64,000 nt of DNA, from NCBI GenBank assembly GCA_947448735.1, contig CANFOS010000002.1:124001-188000 (forward strand), written 5' to 3'. This document shows positions 1-10,230 of the stretch, piece after piece. Source of the stretch: Comamonadaceae bacterium. Lineage in GTDB: Bacteria > Pseudomonadota > Gammaproteobacteria > Burkholderiales > Burkholderiaceae_C. Position 1 is the first letter of the stretch; each line of letters opens with the position of its first letter. The translations under genes and the position numbers were made by a program. The notes beneath the pieces were generated by a model. The model did no database searches, was not told the DNA's origin, and saw nothing but the letters and a program-made list of their open reading frames with translations.

Positions 1-338
1 TGCGTAACATGATGAATTCGTTGCTGCAGCACGAAGCCATTAAAACGACTTTGCCCAAGGCGAAAGAGTTGCGCCGCGTGGTTGAACCCATGATCACGCT
101 GGCCAAAGAGCCAACGCTGGCGAACAAGCGCCTGGCCTTTGACCGTCTGCGCGACCGCGACATGGTGGTCAAGCTGTTTGCTGAACTTGGACCACGCTAC
201 AAAACCCGTCCCGGTGGTTATACACGTATCCTGAAAATGGGGTTCCGTGTGGGTGACAACGCACCGATGGCACTGGTTGAACTGGTGGACCGTCCTGATG
301 TGGATGCCACTACTGCTGAAGCGGTGAAAGCCGAATAA
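1..338 (+). CDS. rplQ: 50S ribosomal protein L17, 5' truncated by window edge
   Basis: Reading frame is open from the window start ([35 protein letters not shown]...); classic L17 motif. Confidence 0.95.
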   Translation, partial: RNMMNSLLQHEAIKTTLPKAKELRRVVEPMITLAKEPTLANKRLAFDRLRDRDMVVKLFAELGPRYKTRPGGYTRILKMGFRVGDNAPMALVELVDRPDVDATTAEAVKAE

Positions 339-340
339 GC

Positions 341-346
341 TATAAT
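341..346 (+). promoter_or_regulatory. Putative -10 box (TATAAT) upstream of tRNA-fMet
   Basis: TATAAT 11 nt upstream of the tRNA 5' end. Confidence 0.4.
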
Positions 347-356
347 CTAAAGATAC

Positions 357-433
<77 letters not shown>

Positions 434-458
434 TTTTTCTGGTGAGTTTAACCAGACC

Positions 459-485
459 AAAACGCCTACATCACGTAGGCGTTTT
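459..485 (+). terminator. Rho-independent-like terminator after tRNA
   Basis: Perfect inverted repeat AAAACGCCTAC-atcac-GTAGGCGTTTT. Confidence 0.75.
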
Positions 486-518
486 GCGTTGGAGAACCTC
501 TTAAACAAACCGTTTTGC

Positions 519-1535
519 ATGGCAATATCGTTTCCTTTTTCTGCGATTGTGGGTCAAGACGAAATGAAGCTGGCGATTTTGATCGCTGCCGTTGATCCGG
601 CTATTGGGGGCATTTTGGTGTTTGGTGACCGTGGCACCGGTAAATCAACCGCTGTCAGGGCGCTGGCTGCGCTGCTGCCCAAGATGCGCGCCGTTGTCGG
701 TTGTCCCTATAACAGCGACCCGGCTCGGCCCTATATTGCAGAGGGAGCGGAGGCTCCGAAAGCACAAGTTAAGAGTCATTTGATCACCGTGCCTGTTGTC
801 GATTTGCCCTTGGGCGCAACCGAGGACCGCGTGGTCGGTGCGCTTGACCTGGAGCGCGCTTTGTCCCAAGGGGTCAAAGCCTTTGAGCCTGGCCTGTTGG
901 CGCGTGCCAATCGTGGATTTCTGTACATCGATGAAGTCAACTTGCTGGAAGACCATTTGGTGGACTTGCTGATTGACGTGGCTGCCTCGGGCGAGAACGT
1001 GGTCGAGCGCGAAGGCCTGAGTGTTCGTCATCCGGCCCGCTTTGTTCTGGTGGGAAGCGGCAACCCTGAAGAGGGCGAACTGCGTCCTCAGTTGCTCGAC
1101 CGTTTCGGTTTGTCGGTGGAAGTCAAAACGCCGACCGATTTGGCCGGACGGGTTGAAGTTGTCAAGCGCCGTGATGCGTTTGAACAGGACCCCGCAGCGT
1201 TTACCGAGCAGTGGAAGAAAGAAGACGAAAAAACGCGTAAACGTATCGTTGCTGGACGCAGCCGCTTGGATGCTGTACGAATCAGCGATGCGGCTCGAGA
1301 GCGCGCCGCGCAGCTGTGTATGGCCTTGGGCACTGACGGCTTGCGCGGGGACTTGACGCTGATTCGCGCTGCGCGCGCTTATGCCGCGCTAATAGGCGAC
1401 GCGGCCATCACAGACGTGCATTTCAGACGCATTGCCGCCCCTGCGCTGCGCCACCGCTTGCGCCGTAACCCCCTGGATGATTCTGGTTCTACCGTCCGTG
1501 TTGACCGGGCAGTGGCTGAGCTGATGGGCGACTGA
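519..1535 (+). CDS. bchI: Magnesium chelatase subunit BchI (ATPase)
   Basis: Walker A GDRGTGKSTAVRAL, FLYIDEVNLLEDHLVDLLID, VGSGNPEEGELRPQLLDRFGL; ATG chosen at 519 instead of the TTG at 489. Confidence 0.95.
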   Translation: MAISFPFSAIVGQDEMKLAILIAAVDPAIGGILVFGDRGTGKSTAVRALAALLPKMRAVVGCPYNSDPARPYIAEGAEAPKAQVKSHLITVPVVDLPLGATEDRVVGALDLERALSQGVKAFEPGLLARANRGFLYIDEVNLLEDHLVDLLIDVAASGENVVEREGLSVRHPARFVLVGSGNPEEGELRPQLLDRFGLSVEVKTPTDLAGRVEVVKRRDAFEQDPAAFTEQWKKEDEKTRKRIVAGRSRLDAVRISDAARERAAQLCMALGTDGLRGDLTLIRAARAYAALIGDAAITDVHFRRIAAPALRHRLRRNPLDDSGSTVRVDRAVAELMGD

Positions 1536-3373
1536 TGAGCGGATTGGTCGCAGCCTTGTTTGCTGTCGATCCCTGCGGTTTGGGTGGTGTCGCCTTGCGC
1601 TCATCGGCTTGTCAATCGCGCGACGATTGGCTGGCGCTGTTGAAAAAGCTGCTCCCGGCGGGCACACCCCAGCGCCGGATCCCGCTCAACATCAATGATG
1701 CTGCCTTGCTGGGCGGTCTGGACCTGGGCGCCACGCTGAGCGCAGGTCGTCCCATTGCGCAGCAGGGCGTACTGGCCCATGCCGATGGTGGTGTGGTGCT
1801 GCTGGCCATGGCAGAGCGTTTGCCAGTCGCGACCGCTGCACGGCTAGCAGCTGTGCTGGACACGCAGCAAGTCGCCATAGAGCGCGACGGCCTGGCGCTT
1901 CAATTGCCTGCACGCCTGGGGGTGGTCGCGCTGGACGAAGGGCTGGCCGACGACGAGCAAGTGCCCGCGGCGCTGCTGGACCGGCTGGCGTTCTTGGTCA
2001 GGCTCAAAGAGCGCGATCAAGACGATGAAGACAGCGACTGGCAGGCCAAAGACATTGCTTTCGCCAGAGAAATTTTGCCCCGCATCAGTGTGTCAGATGA
2101 CGTTGTACAAGCCTTGTGCGCCGCTGCTTTGGCGCTGGGTGTGTACTCACTGCGTGCGCCTATTTTTGCGATCAAGGTTGCCCGATGCGCGGCAGCGCTC
2201 GATGGCCTTCTGGAGGTCAACGAAGCCCATACTGCGCTGGCAGCCCGACTGGTGCTGGCGCCGCGTGCAACCCAATTGCCGTCCGCCCAAGCTGAACCCG
2301 AGCAACAGCCGCAGCCTGGCGAAGAGCCGGACGACACGCCAACCGATCAGCAAAATGCACAAAGCGAGCAAGCTGACGAGCCACAAGACAACCAGCAGGA
2401 CGAATCGACAGACCAGCCTGACACGCCGCCTGACTTGCCCGCTCCGCCTGACGAGCAAGAGATCAGTCACAGCGAAGCCCTCGCTGAAAGCGTGCTGGAT
2501 GCGGCCCAGTCTGCGATTCCGGACGGCCTGCTGGCTGCCCTGCAAGTGGGCCAGGCCGCCAAGGCGCGTGCCCAGGCTGCCGGCCGCTCGGGTGCGGTGC
2601 AAAAAAGCCAGACCCGTGGCCGACCGATGGGCGCCAGGCGAGGCGAGCCACGCGCAGGCGCGCGCCTGAACGTGATTGAAACACTGCGCGCCGCCGCGCC
2701 CTGGCAAAAGCTGCGTGAACGCCAAAACCCGACACCACCAGAGGCAACACGCAAACGCATCCACGTGCGGCGCGAAGACTTCCACGTCACCCGCTTCAAG
2801 CAGGTGGGGCAAACCACCACGCTGTTTGTGGTGGACGCATCGGGCTCCTCCGCATTGCATCGGCTGGCTGAAGCCAAAGGCGCAGTGGAACTGTTGTTGG
2901 CCGATTGTTACGTGCGTCGTGACCAGGTCGCGGTGTTGGCTTTTCGCGGTAAAACTGCCGAGCTGCTGCTGCCGCCGACCCGCTCGTTGGCGCGCGCCAA
3001 GCGCAGCCTGGGCGCTCTGCCCGGCGGCGGCGGCACACCGCTGGCCACAGCCATTGATGCCGCACGTGAGCTGGCGAACCAGATCAGCCGACGGGGCGAA
3101 ACCCCCATCATCGTGCTGCTGACCGACGGGCGCGGCAACATTGCGCGTGACGGCTCCCCAGGCCGCGCCAAAGCTGTTGAAGATGCCATCGCGGCTGCCC
3201 GGCAGATGCGGCTGGCAGGCATCACTGCCTTGTTGCTGGACACATCACCTCAGCCGCAGCCTGCGGCGCAAGCCCTTGCCACCGAGATGGGCGCAGCTTA
3301 TGTGCCGCTGCCCTATGCCGGTGCGCAGGCGGTGTCACGGGTGGTGCAGTTGGCCAGCGCATCGGCGAGATAG
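1535..3373 (+). CDS. bchD: Magnesium chelatase subunit BchD
   Basis: Degenerate AAA+ region, acidic/proline-rich linker, C-terminal VWA domain (VVDASGSSALHRLAEAKGAVELLL); start overlaps bchI stop (TGATG). Confidence 0.93.
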   Translation: MSGLVAALFAVDPCGLGGVALRSSACQSRDDWLALLKKLLPAGTPQRRIPLNINDAALLGGLDLGATLSAGRPIAQQGVLAHADGGVVLLAMAERLPVATAARLAAVLDTQQVAIERDGLALQLPARLGVVALDEGLADDEQVPAALLDRLAFLVRLKERDQDDEDSDWQAKDIAFAREILPRISVSDDVVQALCAAALALGVYSLRAPIFAIKVARCAAALDGLLEVNEAHTALAARLVLAPRATQLPSAQAEPEQQPQPGEEPDDTPTDQQNAQSEQADEPQDNQQDESTDQPDTPPDLPAPPDEQEISHSEALAESVLDAAQSAIPDGLLAALQVGQAAKARAQAAGRSGAVQKSQTRGRPMGARRGEPRAGARLNVIETLRAAAPWQKLRERQNPTPPEATRKRIHVRREDFHVTRFKQVGQTTTLFVVDASGSSALHRLAEAKGAVELLLADCYVRRDQVAVLAFRGKTAELLLPPTRSLARAKRSLGALPGGGGTPLATAIDAARELANQISRRGETPIIVLLTDGRGNIARDGSPGRAKAVEDAIAAARQMRLAGITALLLDTSPQPQPAAQALATEMGAAYVPLPYAGAQAVSRVVQLASASAR

Positions 3374-3397
3374 CGCCAAATACACCTCGACACTGCC

Positions 3398-4339
3398 ATG
3401 ACCCAACGACTGAACTGGGAGAGCGACGGTCTCAAATGGCCACACCGCCAGCACAGCCGGTTTGTGCAAGCTGCTGGGCTGCGCTGGCATATCCAGCAGT
3501 TCGATTCAGGGCTTCTTGCTGCGCCCACGGCACTTTTGATTCACGGCACAGGCGCATCCACCCATTCCTGGCGTGGCCTTGCGCCCTTGTTGACCCCGTA
3601 TTTCAAGGTGCTGTCGCTTGATTTACCCGGCCACGCCTTCACCGGCATGCCGTCAGGTGGTGCCAGCTCCTCGCAGCTGTCATTGCCTGGTATGGCCAAA
3701 GCGATCGGCGAGTTGCTGGTGTTGCTTGATGTCCGACCCGCATTGCTGATTGGCCATTCAGCCGGTGCTGCCCTGGCGGTGCGCATGGCGCTTGACGGCT
3801 TGGCCCGTCCAGACAACATCGTCAGCATCAATGGCGCTTTGCAGCCGCTGGGCGGGCTGGCGGGACAGGTGTTTTCGCCGGTAGCCAAGCTCATGTCGGC
3901 GCTGCCCTTTGTGCCCTCGCTGTTTGCCTGGCAAGCCACGCATCCCAGCGTGTTGCAAAAGCTGATCGACAGCACCGGCTCGCGGCTGGATGCTGAAGGC
4001 ATGGCGCTGTATGGCCAGCTGGTCAGCAACGCCGGCCACGCCGCAGGCGCGCTGGGCATGATGGCCAACTGGGACTTGCCGCAACTGGCGAGCGACCTGC
4101 CGCGCCTGACAGTGCCGCTCAGCCTTATTGTGGGTAGCCAGGACCACACGGTGCAGCCACGCCAGGCCGAGCAACTGGTGGCCTTGTGGCCCGCAAGTTC
4201 TGCTTGTGCGCGGCCGCAGCTGATCAAATTACCCGGTCTGGGCCATCTGGCCCATGAAGAGCGGCCAGACCTGGTCGCGGCGCACATCTTCCGGCAACTC
4301 GGCTTAGCATCAACCCGAGATGAAGACTGCTATCAATAA
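3398..4339 (+). CDS. bchO: BchO-like alpha/beta hydrolase
   Basis: alpha/beta hydrolase (LLIHGTGASTHSWRGLAPLL, GHSAGAALAVRMAL) directly after bchD. Confidence 0.88.
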   Translation: MTQRLNWESDGLKWPHRQHSRFVQAAGLRWHIQQFDSGLLAAPTALLIHGTGASTHSWRGLAPLLTPYFKVLSLDLPGHAFTGMPSGGASSSQLSLPGMAKAIGELLVLLDVRPALLIGHSAGAALAVRMALDGLARPDNIVSINGALQPLGGLAGQVFSPVAKLMSALPFVPSLFAWQATHPSVLQKLIDSTGSRLDAEGMALYGQLVSNAGHAAGALGMMANWDLPQLASDLPRLTVPLSLIVGSQDHTVQPRQAEQLVALWPASSACARPQLIKLPGLGHLAHEERPDLVAAHIFRQLGLASTRDEDCYQ

Positions 4340-4447
4340 AATAGCAGATTGCCAAGGTATTTCATGCCCTTCAGGCATATTTAAAGGTTAAAAAGCCGTT
4401 TTAAGGTTCGAAATTGGCTTGATGTGGTGGTATGCGCAAGCAGCGCC

Positions 4448-5698
4448 TCAGGGCTGAACGCCGTCAATCACAAGTGTCAATTTGCCGCTGCCTGCCTTGA
4501 CGGGTGCGCTTTGGCCGACCAGATCGCCGCTTTGGGGCAGGGCGTTGCCTGACTTGGACACCCGCGCACCGACGACGACCAGCTCGAACTTGGAGAGTTT
4601 GAGCTCGTCTGACATGGCGGTGCTGTCGTCCAGCGTGAAGGTGATCGGCAGCTCGCTGGCTTTGCGCTTCAAAATGGCCAGCGGCATGCGTGGCCCTTGC
4701 GAGGCCCGCGCGAAGATGAAAACGGTGTCGTCCGGGTTGACTTTGCTTTTCATGGCGGGCGACAAGCTGACAACGCCTTGAATGTTGGCGGCAACTAAAA
4801 CGGGTGTTGGCGCTGCCCTGGCGACTGCTGGCGAGATGCCTGCCTGACCCAAGGCGAGCCGCGCCTCCTCAACGCTGCTGGCCAGGCCTTTGGCAAATTC
4901 GCTGCCCGGTGGCGCCAGCCCTTGGGCCTTGGTCCAAAACTGAACCGCCTTGGCAAACTCTTTTTTCTCAAACGCGGCGCTGCCGGCCAGAGCCAGGGCT
5001 TTCAGGTTGTTCGGGTCCAGCACCAGCGCACGCTCAAACAATCTGGATGGCTCGCCCAGCATGCTCTGGCCTTGCAGCATGGCCACCACGTCGGCGTGAT
5101 CGGCCAGCATCTGGGCGTTGCCGGGGTTCAGCTCCACCGCGCGCTTGTAGGCTTTGTTGGCTTCTGGAAACTTTTGCATGGCAGCATAGGACCGGGCCAG
5201 CATTTCCCAGGCCTTGGGGTCGGGCGGCTGGTTGGCGGGCACCGCCTCTAGGCGGGCGGCAAATGCGCTGACCATCGCCTCAATTTGCTCGGGCGTGGGC
5301 TCGGTGTCGGCCGTGGCCTGCAAGTTAACGGGGTCCAGCGCCTGGATATTGCCCAAAAAGCCGTACATGCCGAGTGCCAGCAACGGGATGGTCAAGCCAA
5401 GCGCCCAGGCAGTACGGTTTGAACTGGCTGTGGCCACGGCAGTTTCAGGTGCGCTTTCTTCTTCAAGGGCGCGGCGTTCAATCTCACTTTTTGCAAGGGC
5501 CAATTGGTCGGCATTGATGCTGCCCGCTGCAAAGTCGGTATCAAGTTGCGTGAGCTGGCTGCGCAGAACGGACAGATTGGCCTGGGCTGCGGCGTCAGTC
5601 GGTTTTTCGTTGTTGATTTTTGACCTGAGCAAGGCAGGCAGAACCAGCACAAGGGCCAACACCAGCAGCAGGGCGGCAGATATCCAAAAAGCGATCAT
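4448..5698 (-). CDS. ccmI: c-type cytochrome biogenesis protein CcmI
   Basis: N-terminal TM region plus TPR (KAWEMLARSYAAMQKFPEANKAYKRAVELNPGN); last gene of ccm operon. Confidence 0.88.
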   Translation of the reverse strand: MIAFWISAALLLVLALVLVLPALLRSKINNEKPTDAAAQANLSVLRSQLTQLDTDFAAGSINADQLALAKSEIERRALEEESAPETAVATASSNRTAWALGLTIPLLALGMYGFLGNIQALDPVNLQATADTEPTPEQIEAMVSAFAARLEAVPANQPPDPKAWEMLARSYAAMQKFPEANKAYKRAVELNPGNAQMLADHADVVAMLQGQSMLGEPSRLFERALVLDPNNLKALALAGSAAFEKKEFAKAVQFWTKAQGLAPPGSEFAKGLASSVEEARLALGQAGISPAVARAAPTPVLVAANIQGVVSLSPAMKSKVNPDDTVFIFARASQGPRMPLAILKRKASELPITFTLDDSTAMSDELKLSKFELVVVGARVSKSGNALPQSGDLVGQSAPVKAGSGKLTLVIDGVQP

Positions 5699-5701
5699 GT
5701 T

Positions 5702-6166
5702 TTAGTTTTGAGGTGGGTTGGCCAGCAGTTCTCTGGCTTTGGCGATGTCGGCGTCGCTCAATGCCGCAGGCTGGGCGCTGCGCCTGCGCCGCCTGACGTT
5801 CAGCACCAGCATCAGCAGGGCAATTGCCAGCAAAGTAAACGGCCCCAGCCACAGCAGCACGGTGGTGGTTTTAAGCGGCGGGCGGTACAACACAAAGTCG
5901 CCGTAACGCTCGACCATGAACTCCAGAATCTGCTTTTGCGACTGGCCCTGCGTGAGCTTGATGCGGATCTGATTTTTCAGGTCAATCGCCAGGTCGGCAT
6001 GTGACGCGGCAATGGTTTCGTTCTGGCACACGAGACAACGCAGCTCTTCGGCAATCACCATCATGCGGGCTTCAAGGGCCGGGTCTGCCGATGTGTTGGC
6101 CGCCACTTTGGCTTGGGCATTCAAGCTTGAGCAGATCAACAGGGCGATGAAGAGATACCTGAGCAT
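5702..6166 (-). CDS. ccmH: Cytochrome c-type biogenesis protein CcmH
   Basis: EELRCLVCQNETIAASHADLAIDLKNQIR motif. Confidence 0.93.
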   Translation of the reverse strand: MLRYLFIALLICSSLNAQAKVAANTSADPALEARMMVIAEELRCLVCQNETIAASHADLAIDLKNQIRIKLTQGQSQKQILEFMVERYGDFVLYRPPLKTTTVLLWLGPFTLLAIALLMLVLNVRRRRRSAQPAALSDADIAKARELLANPPQN

Positions 6167-6706
6167 TTAACCGGCCGAGAGTTTTTTAACCAGCGGCAAA
6201 ATCGTGTCCCGCAGTGCCTCAGGCGTGACCGGGCCAATCTGCTTGTAGCGGATCACGCCCTGCTTGTCGACCACAAAGGTCTCGGGCACACCGTACACGC
6301 CCAGGTCAATACCTACCAGGCCATCAGCATCGACGAGTGACTGCACATAAGGGTTTCCAAAATTGGCCAGCCAGGCCATGGCCGCAGGCGACTTGTCTTT
6401 GTAGTTCAAGCCGTAGATGGGCACCTGCTTGGTTTTGGAAAGTTCGACCAGTACCGGGTGCTCAATGCGGCAGGCCACGCACCACGATGCCCAGACGTTG
6501 AGCAGCCAGACCTGGCCCAGCATGTCTTGCGCGGCGATGGTCTTGTCAGGTTGGCTCAATACCGCCAACTTGAATTGAGGCAGCGGTTTGTTGATCAGGG
6601 GCGAGGGTACTTCACGCGGGTTCAGCGTCAGGCCAATGGCCAAAAAGCCGACCAACACGATAAAAATCCCCAGCGGCAGGAATCGCTTGAAGGTGGTGCT
6701 GCTCAT
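6167..6706 (-). CDS. ccmG: Thiol:disulfide interchange protein CcmG/DsbE
   Basis: Thioredoxin fold, LLNVWASWCVACRIEHPVL, YGVPETFVVDKQGVIRYKQIG. Confidence 0.93.
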   Translation of the reverse strand: MSSTTFKRFLPLGIFIVLVGFLAIGLTLNPREVPSPLINKPLPQFKLAVLSQPDKTIAAQDMLGQVWLLNVWASWCVACRIEHPVLVELSKTKQVPIYGLNYKDKSPAAMAWLANFGNPYVQSLVDADGLVGIDLGVYGVPETFVVDKQGVIRYKQIGPVTPEALRDTILPLVKKLSAG

Positions 6707-8733
6707 CAGGCCTGAACCACGGTATTGTCTTTGGCTGCAACGGGCGAAGCGGCTACGTGCTTGGCGGATGCAACAGCGGGCGCTGTTTTTTTGGCCGCCA
6801 CCTTCACCGCACGGTAGCGCCGGTCCAGCACAGCCAGCAAGCCGCCGAGGGCCATCAGCACGCAGCCCAACCAGATCCAGTTGACAAACGGTTTGTGGTG
6901 CAGGCGCACGCTCCAGGCCGTGCTGCTGACGGGCTCGCCGAGCGCCACATACAAGTCGCGGGTGATGCCCCGGTCAATCGCCACTTCGGTCATTGGCATG
7001 CTGCGCACGGTGTAGATGCGGCGTTCGGGGCTGAGCGTGGCAATTGTCTTGTCGCCATCCGTCACGGTCAATGTCGCGCGTGCCGACGAGTAGTTCGGGC
7101 CCTTGGCCTGCACCACCTTGTCCAGCTTGAAGGTGTAGCCGCCGACGGTCGCTGTTTCACCGGGCTCCATGCGCACATCGTTTTCGCTCTGAAAACTGCT
7201 GACCACAGTCACACCAACAATGAACACCGCAATGCCAAAGTGCGCCAGCAGCATGCCGTAGTAGCTGCCCGGCTGCGCTGCAAAGCGGGCCAGCCAGCTG
7301 GGCGAGCGGTGCTCGCGCACTTTGGTGATCAGGTTCACAACAGCTGTGCTTGCCACCCACACCGCCAGCAGCAAGCCCAAGCCCGTCATGGGCGTCCAGC
7401 TGCCCAGCAGCATTGGCGCGATGATGGCACTTGCAACGCTGACGCCAATCGCCCAGCGCAGGCGCTTGGCCAGATCGATCACCTCAGCCTGGCGCCAGCG
7501 TGTCATGGGGCCAACACCCATCAAGAACAAAGCAGGAGCAATCAAAGGCACAAAAACAGCCACAAAATACGGTGGGCCGACTGACAGTTTTCCCATGCCG
7601 AGTGCGTCAATCACCAATGGGTAAATGGTGCCCAGCAGTACGGCCGCAGCGGCCACCACCAGCAACACATTGTTGGCCAGCAGCATGGATTCACGCGACA
7701 CCGGCTCAAAGCTGCCGCCCAAACCCACACGCGGCGCGCGCCAGGCAAACAGCGCCAGCGAACCACCAATCACGAAGGCCAGAAACCCCAGAATAAAAAT
7801 ACCGCGTGCGGGGTCTGTCGCAAAAGCATGAACAGAACTCAGCACGCCCGAACGAACAATAAAGGTACCCAATAGCGAGAGCGAAAACGTCATGATGGCC
7901 AGCAGGGCGGTCCACATTTTGAAGCCGCCGCGCTTTTCAGTCACGGCCAGTGAATGAATCAATGCGGTGCCGACCAGCCAGGGCATAAAGGATGCGTTTT
8001 CGACCGGGTCCCAAAACCACCAGCCGCCCCAGCCCAATTCGTAGTACGCCCAAAAACTGCCGAGCGCAATGCCCACCGTCAAAAAGCACCATGCCACCGT
8101 CGTCCACGGGCGTGACCAGCGCGCCCAGGCGGCGTCCAGTCGGCCCGACAACAGCGCCGCAATCGCAAATGCAAAAGCCACCACAAAACCCACATAACCC
8201 ATGTACAGCATCGGCGGGTGGATGACCATGCCGGGGTCTTGCAACAAAGGGTTCAGGTCTTGCCCATCGGGCGCGGCGGGAAGCAGGCGGATGAAGGGGT
8301 TGGACGTCAGCAGCGTGAACAAAATAAAACCACAGCTGATCAAACCCATCACGCCCAGTACACGCGCCACCATGCGGTCATCCAGCTGCTTTGAAAAAAT
8401 GGACACCGCCAATGTCCAGCCCGACAGAATCAGGGCCCACAGCAATATCGAGCCTTCGTGGTTGCCCCAGACAGCAGTGAATTTGTAAACCAAAGGCAGC
8501 ATGCTGTTGGAATGCTGCGCCGCCAGCTGAACCGAAAAGTCATTGGTGACAAACGCATAGGTCAGGCACCCGTAGGCTATCGCAACGAACACAAATTGCC
8601 CGCGTGCCGAAGGCCGCGCCAGCGCCATCCAAGCAGCGTTTCCCTTGTGGGCGCCAATCAATGGCAACATGCTTTGCGACAGCGCCATCATGAAGGCCAA
8701 AATAAGGGCAAAGTGGCCGAGTTCACTGATCAT
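6706..8733 (-). CDS. ccmF: Heme lyase CcmF/NrfE family
   Basis: WGGWWFWDPVENASFMPWLVGTALIHSLAV tryptophan-rich motif, multi-TM. Confidence 0.95.
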   Translation of the reverse strand: MISELGHFALILAFMMALSQSMLPLIGAHKGNAAWMALARPSARGQFVFVAIAYGCLTYAFVTNDFSVQLAAQHSNSMLPLVYKFTAVWGNHEGSILLWALILSGWTLAVSIFSKQLDDRMVARVLGVMGLISCGFILFTLLTSNPFIRLLPAAPDGQDLNPLLQDPGMVIHPPMLYMGYVGFVVAFAFAIAALLSGRLDAAWARWSRPWTTVAWCFLTVGIALGSFWAYYELGWGGWWFWDPVENASFMPWLVGTALIHSLAVTEKRGGFKMWTALLAIMTFSLSLLGTFIVRSGVLSSVHAFATDPARGIFILGFLAFVIGGSLALFAWRAPRVGLGGSFEPVSRESMLLANNVLLVVAAAAVLLGTIYPLVIDALGMGKLSVGPPYFVAVFVPLIAPALFLMGVGPMTRWRQAEVIDLAKRLRWAIGVSVASAIIAPMLLGSWTPMTGLGLLLAVWVASTAVVNLITKVREHRSPSWLARFAAQPGSYYGMLLAHFGIAVFIVGVTVVSSFQSENDVRMEPGETATVGGYTFKLDKVVQAKGPNYSSARATLTVTDGDKTIATLSPERRIYTVRSMPMTEVAIDRGITRDLYVALGEPVSSTAWSVRLHHKPFVNWIWLGCVLMALGGLLAVLDRRYRAVKVAAKKTAPAVASAKHVAASPVAAKDNTVVQA

Positions 8734-8779
8734 GGTGGCTTGAAGGTTGCTTCGGTTAAGGGGCTAAAGGCTAAGCGGA

Positions 8780-9247
8780 TTAGGGGGTTTGTTTGAGGGT
8801 GGCGCTGGTCTGTTGCGGCTTGCCCGCTGCAGCGTTTTTCAAGGCTGTCGCGGCTTCGGGCGGCATGTAGTTTTCATCATGCTTGGCCAGTACCTGGTCG
8901 GCCCTGAAGATGCCGTCGGCGCCCAGTTTGCCCTGCGCCACGACGCCTTTGCCTTCTTTAAACAGGTCAGGCAGCAGGCCGGTGTAGGTGACAGGAATCG
9001 TCTTGGCCAGATCGGTGACCACAAAACGGGTCGTCAGTCCCTGGGTTTCACGCTGGATACTGCCTTGCTCTACCAAGCCGCCAATGCGAAAACTTCGGCC
9101 CTGTGGCGCTTCGTTGGCCGCAACCTGCGTGGGGCTGAAGAAAAACACCAGATTGCTGTTAAAGGCGTTCAGCACCAACGCGGTAGCCACACCCAGGGCA
9201 GCAAGCCCGCAGGCAATCGCTATCAGTCGTTTGCTTCTTGGTTTCAT
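8780..9247 (-). CDS. ccmE: Heme chaperone CcmE
   Basis: Single TM plus [11 protein letters not shown]...[13 protein letters not shown]. Confidence 0.95.
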   Translation of the reverse strand: MKPRSKRLIAIACGLAALGVATALVLNAFNSNLVFFFSPTQVAANEAPQGRSFRIGGLVEQGSIQRETQGLTTRFVVTDLAKTIPVTYTGLLPDLFKEGKGVVAQGKLGADGIFRADQVLAKHDENYMPPEAATALKNAAAGKPQQTSATLKQTP

Positions 9248-9429
9248 GACTCGAATTGTCCGGTATCTGGCGCGCCCTGCTCACGCGCCTCGGACAAAAG
9301 CGCACGGCGTTTGAGGTTAAGTGTGAGGGGCTCCATGATGCAAACCAGCAGGCAAGCACCCACAGACCCCCAAACATAAAGACCGTAGCCGCCCATCGCT
9401 AAAAAATCACTTAGGCTATTCCACATCAC
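9244..9429 (-). CDS. ccmD: Heme exporter protein CcmD
   Basis: Small protein ([28 protein letters not shown]) between ccmC and ccmE. Confidence 0.85.
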   Translation of the reverse strand: MMWNSLSDFLAMGGYGLYVWGSVGACLLVCIMEPLTLNLKRRALLSEAREQGAPDTGQFES

Positions 9430-10169
9430 ATGGCCCCCATTTCGGCACGCGCCCAGGCGGTGTGGCGTTCACGTTCAAGAATAATGACCCGCACCCGCTT
9501 GAGCACCACCGCAATGCAGTAAGCCCAAAAAGCCAGTGCCATGACCAGCATGGCAATCAGCATGGGTGTGGCCATGCTCGTGCCTTTAAAGCTGACAGAT
9601 GCGCCCTGATGCAGGGTGTTCCACCATTTGACTGAAAAATAAATGATCGGCACGTTCACCACGCCAATCAATGCCAGTAGCCCCGCAGCGCGGTCGGCTC
9701 GGCGCACGTCATCAATCGATGCATGCAGGGACATGAAACCGATGTACAAAAAAAGCAGAACCAGTTCAGATGTCAGGCGCGCGTCCCACACCCACCACGC
9801 GCCCCAGGTGGGCTTACCCCACAGCGCACCGGTCCAGAGCGCCAATACCGTCATCAGCGCACCCGTTGGGGCCAGCGCGCAAGCCATCATGGACGACAGG
9901 CGTGAGTTGAACACCAGCCCGACGCCCGCCCAGCCGGCCATGGCAACGTAAATCACCATCGACATCCAGGCCGTTGGCACGTGGACAAAAATAATCCGGT
10001 AGGCTTGGCCTTGCGTGGCATCGGTCGGGGCCACCCACAGGCCCAGATAGAGGCCATAGGCGGCCAACAAAACCCCGGCCACCGTAAACCATGGCATCAG
10101 GCGCCCAGCCAGTGGGTAAAAGCGCTGCGGCGCGGCAAACTGAAACCAGTTCATCTTATGGTTGGGCAC
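9426..10169 (-). CDS. ccmC: Heme exporter/ABC subunit CcmC
   Basis: FVHVPTAWMSM, WGAWWVWDARLTSELVLLFLYIG. Confidence 0.95.
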   Translation of the reverse strand: MPNHKMNWFQFAAPQRFYPLAGRLMPWFTVAGVLLAAYGLYLGLWVAPTDATQGQAYRIIFVHVPTAWMSMVIYVAMAGWAGVGLVFNSRLSSMMACALAPTGALMTVLALWTGALWGKPTWGAWWVWDARLTSELVLLFLYIGFMSLHASIDDVRRADRAAGLLALIGVVNVPIIYFSVKWWNTLHQGASVSFKGTSMATPMLIAMLVMALAFWAYCIAVVLKRVRVIILERERHTAWARAEMGAM

Positions 10170-10230
10170 TTGTCGTGATTCCTAAATCTTCTGAGTCATT
10201 TTATTCAGCCGGCTAACGTGCACAGGCCGC

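Noticed and set aside
489-518. TTG-started N-terminal extension of BchI
   Set aside because: ATG at 519 better fits the BchI N-terminus; the extension overlaps the terminator tail
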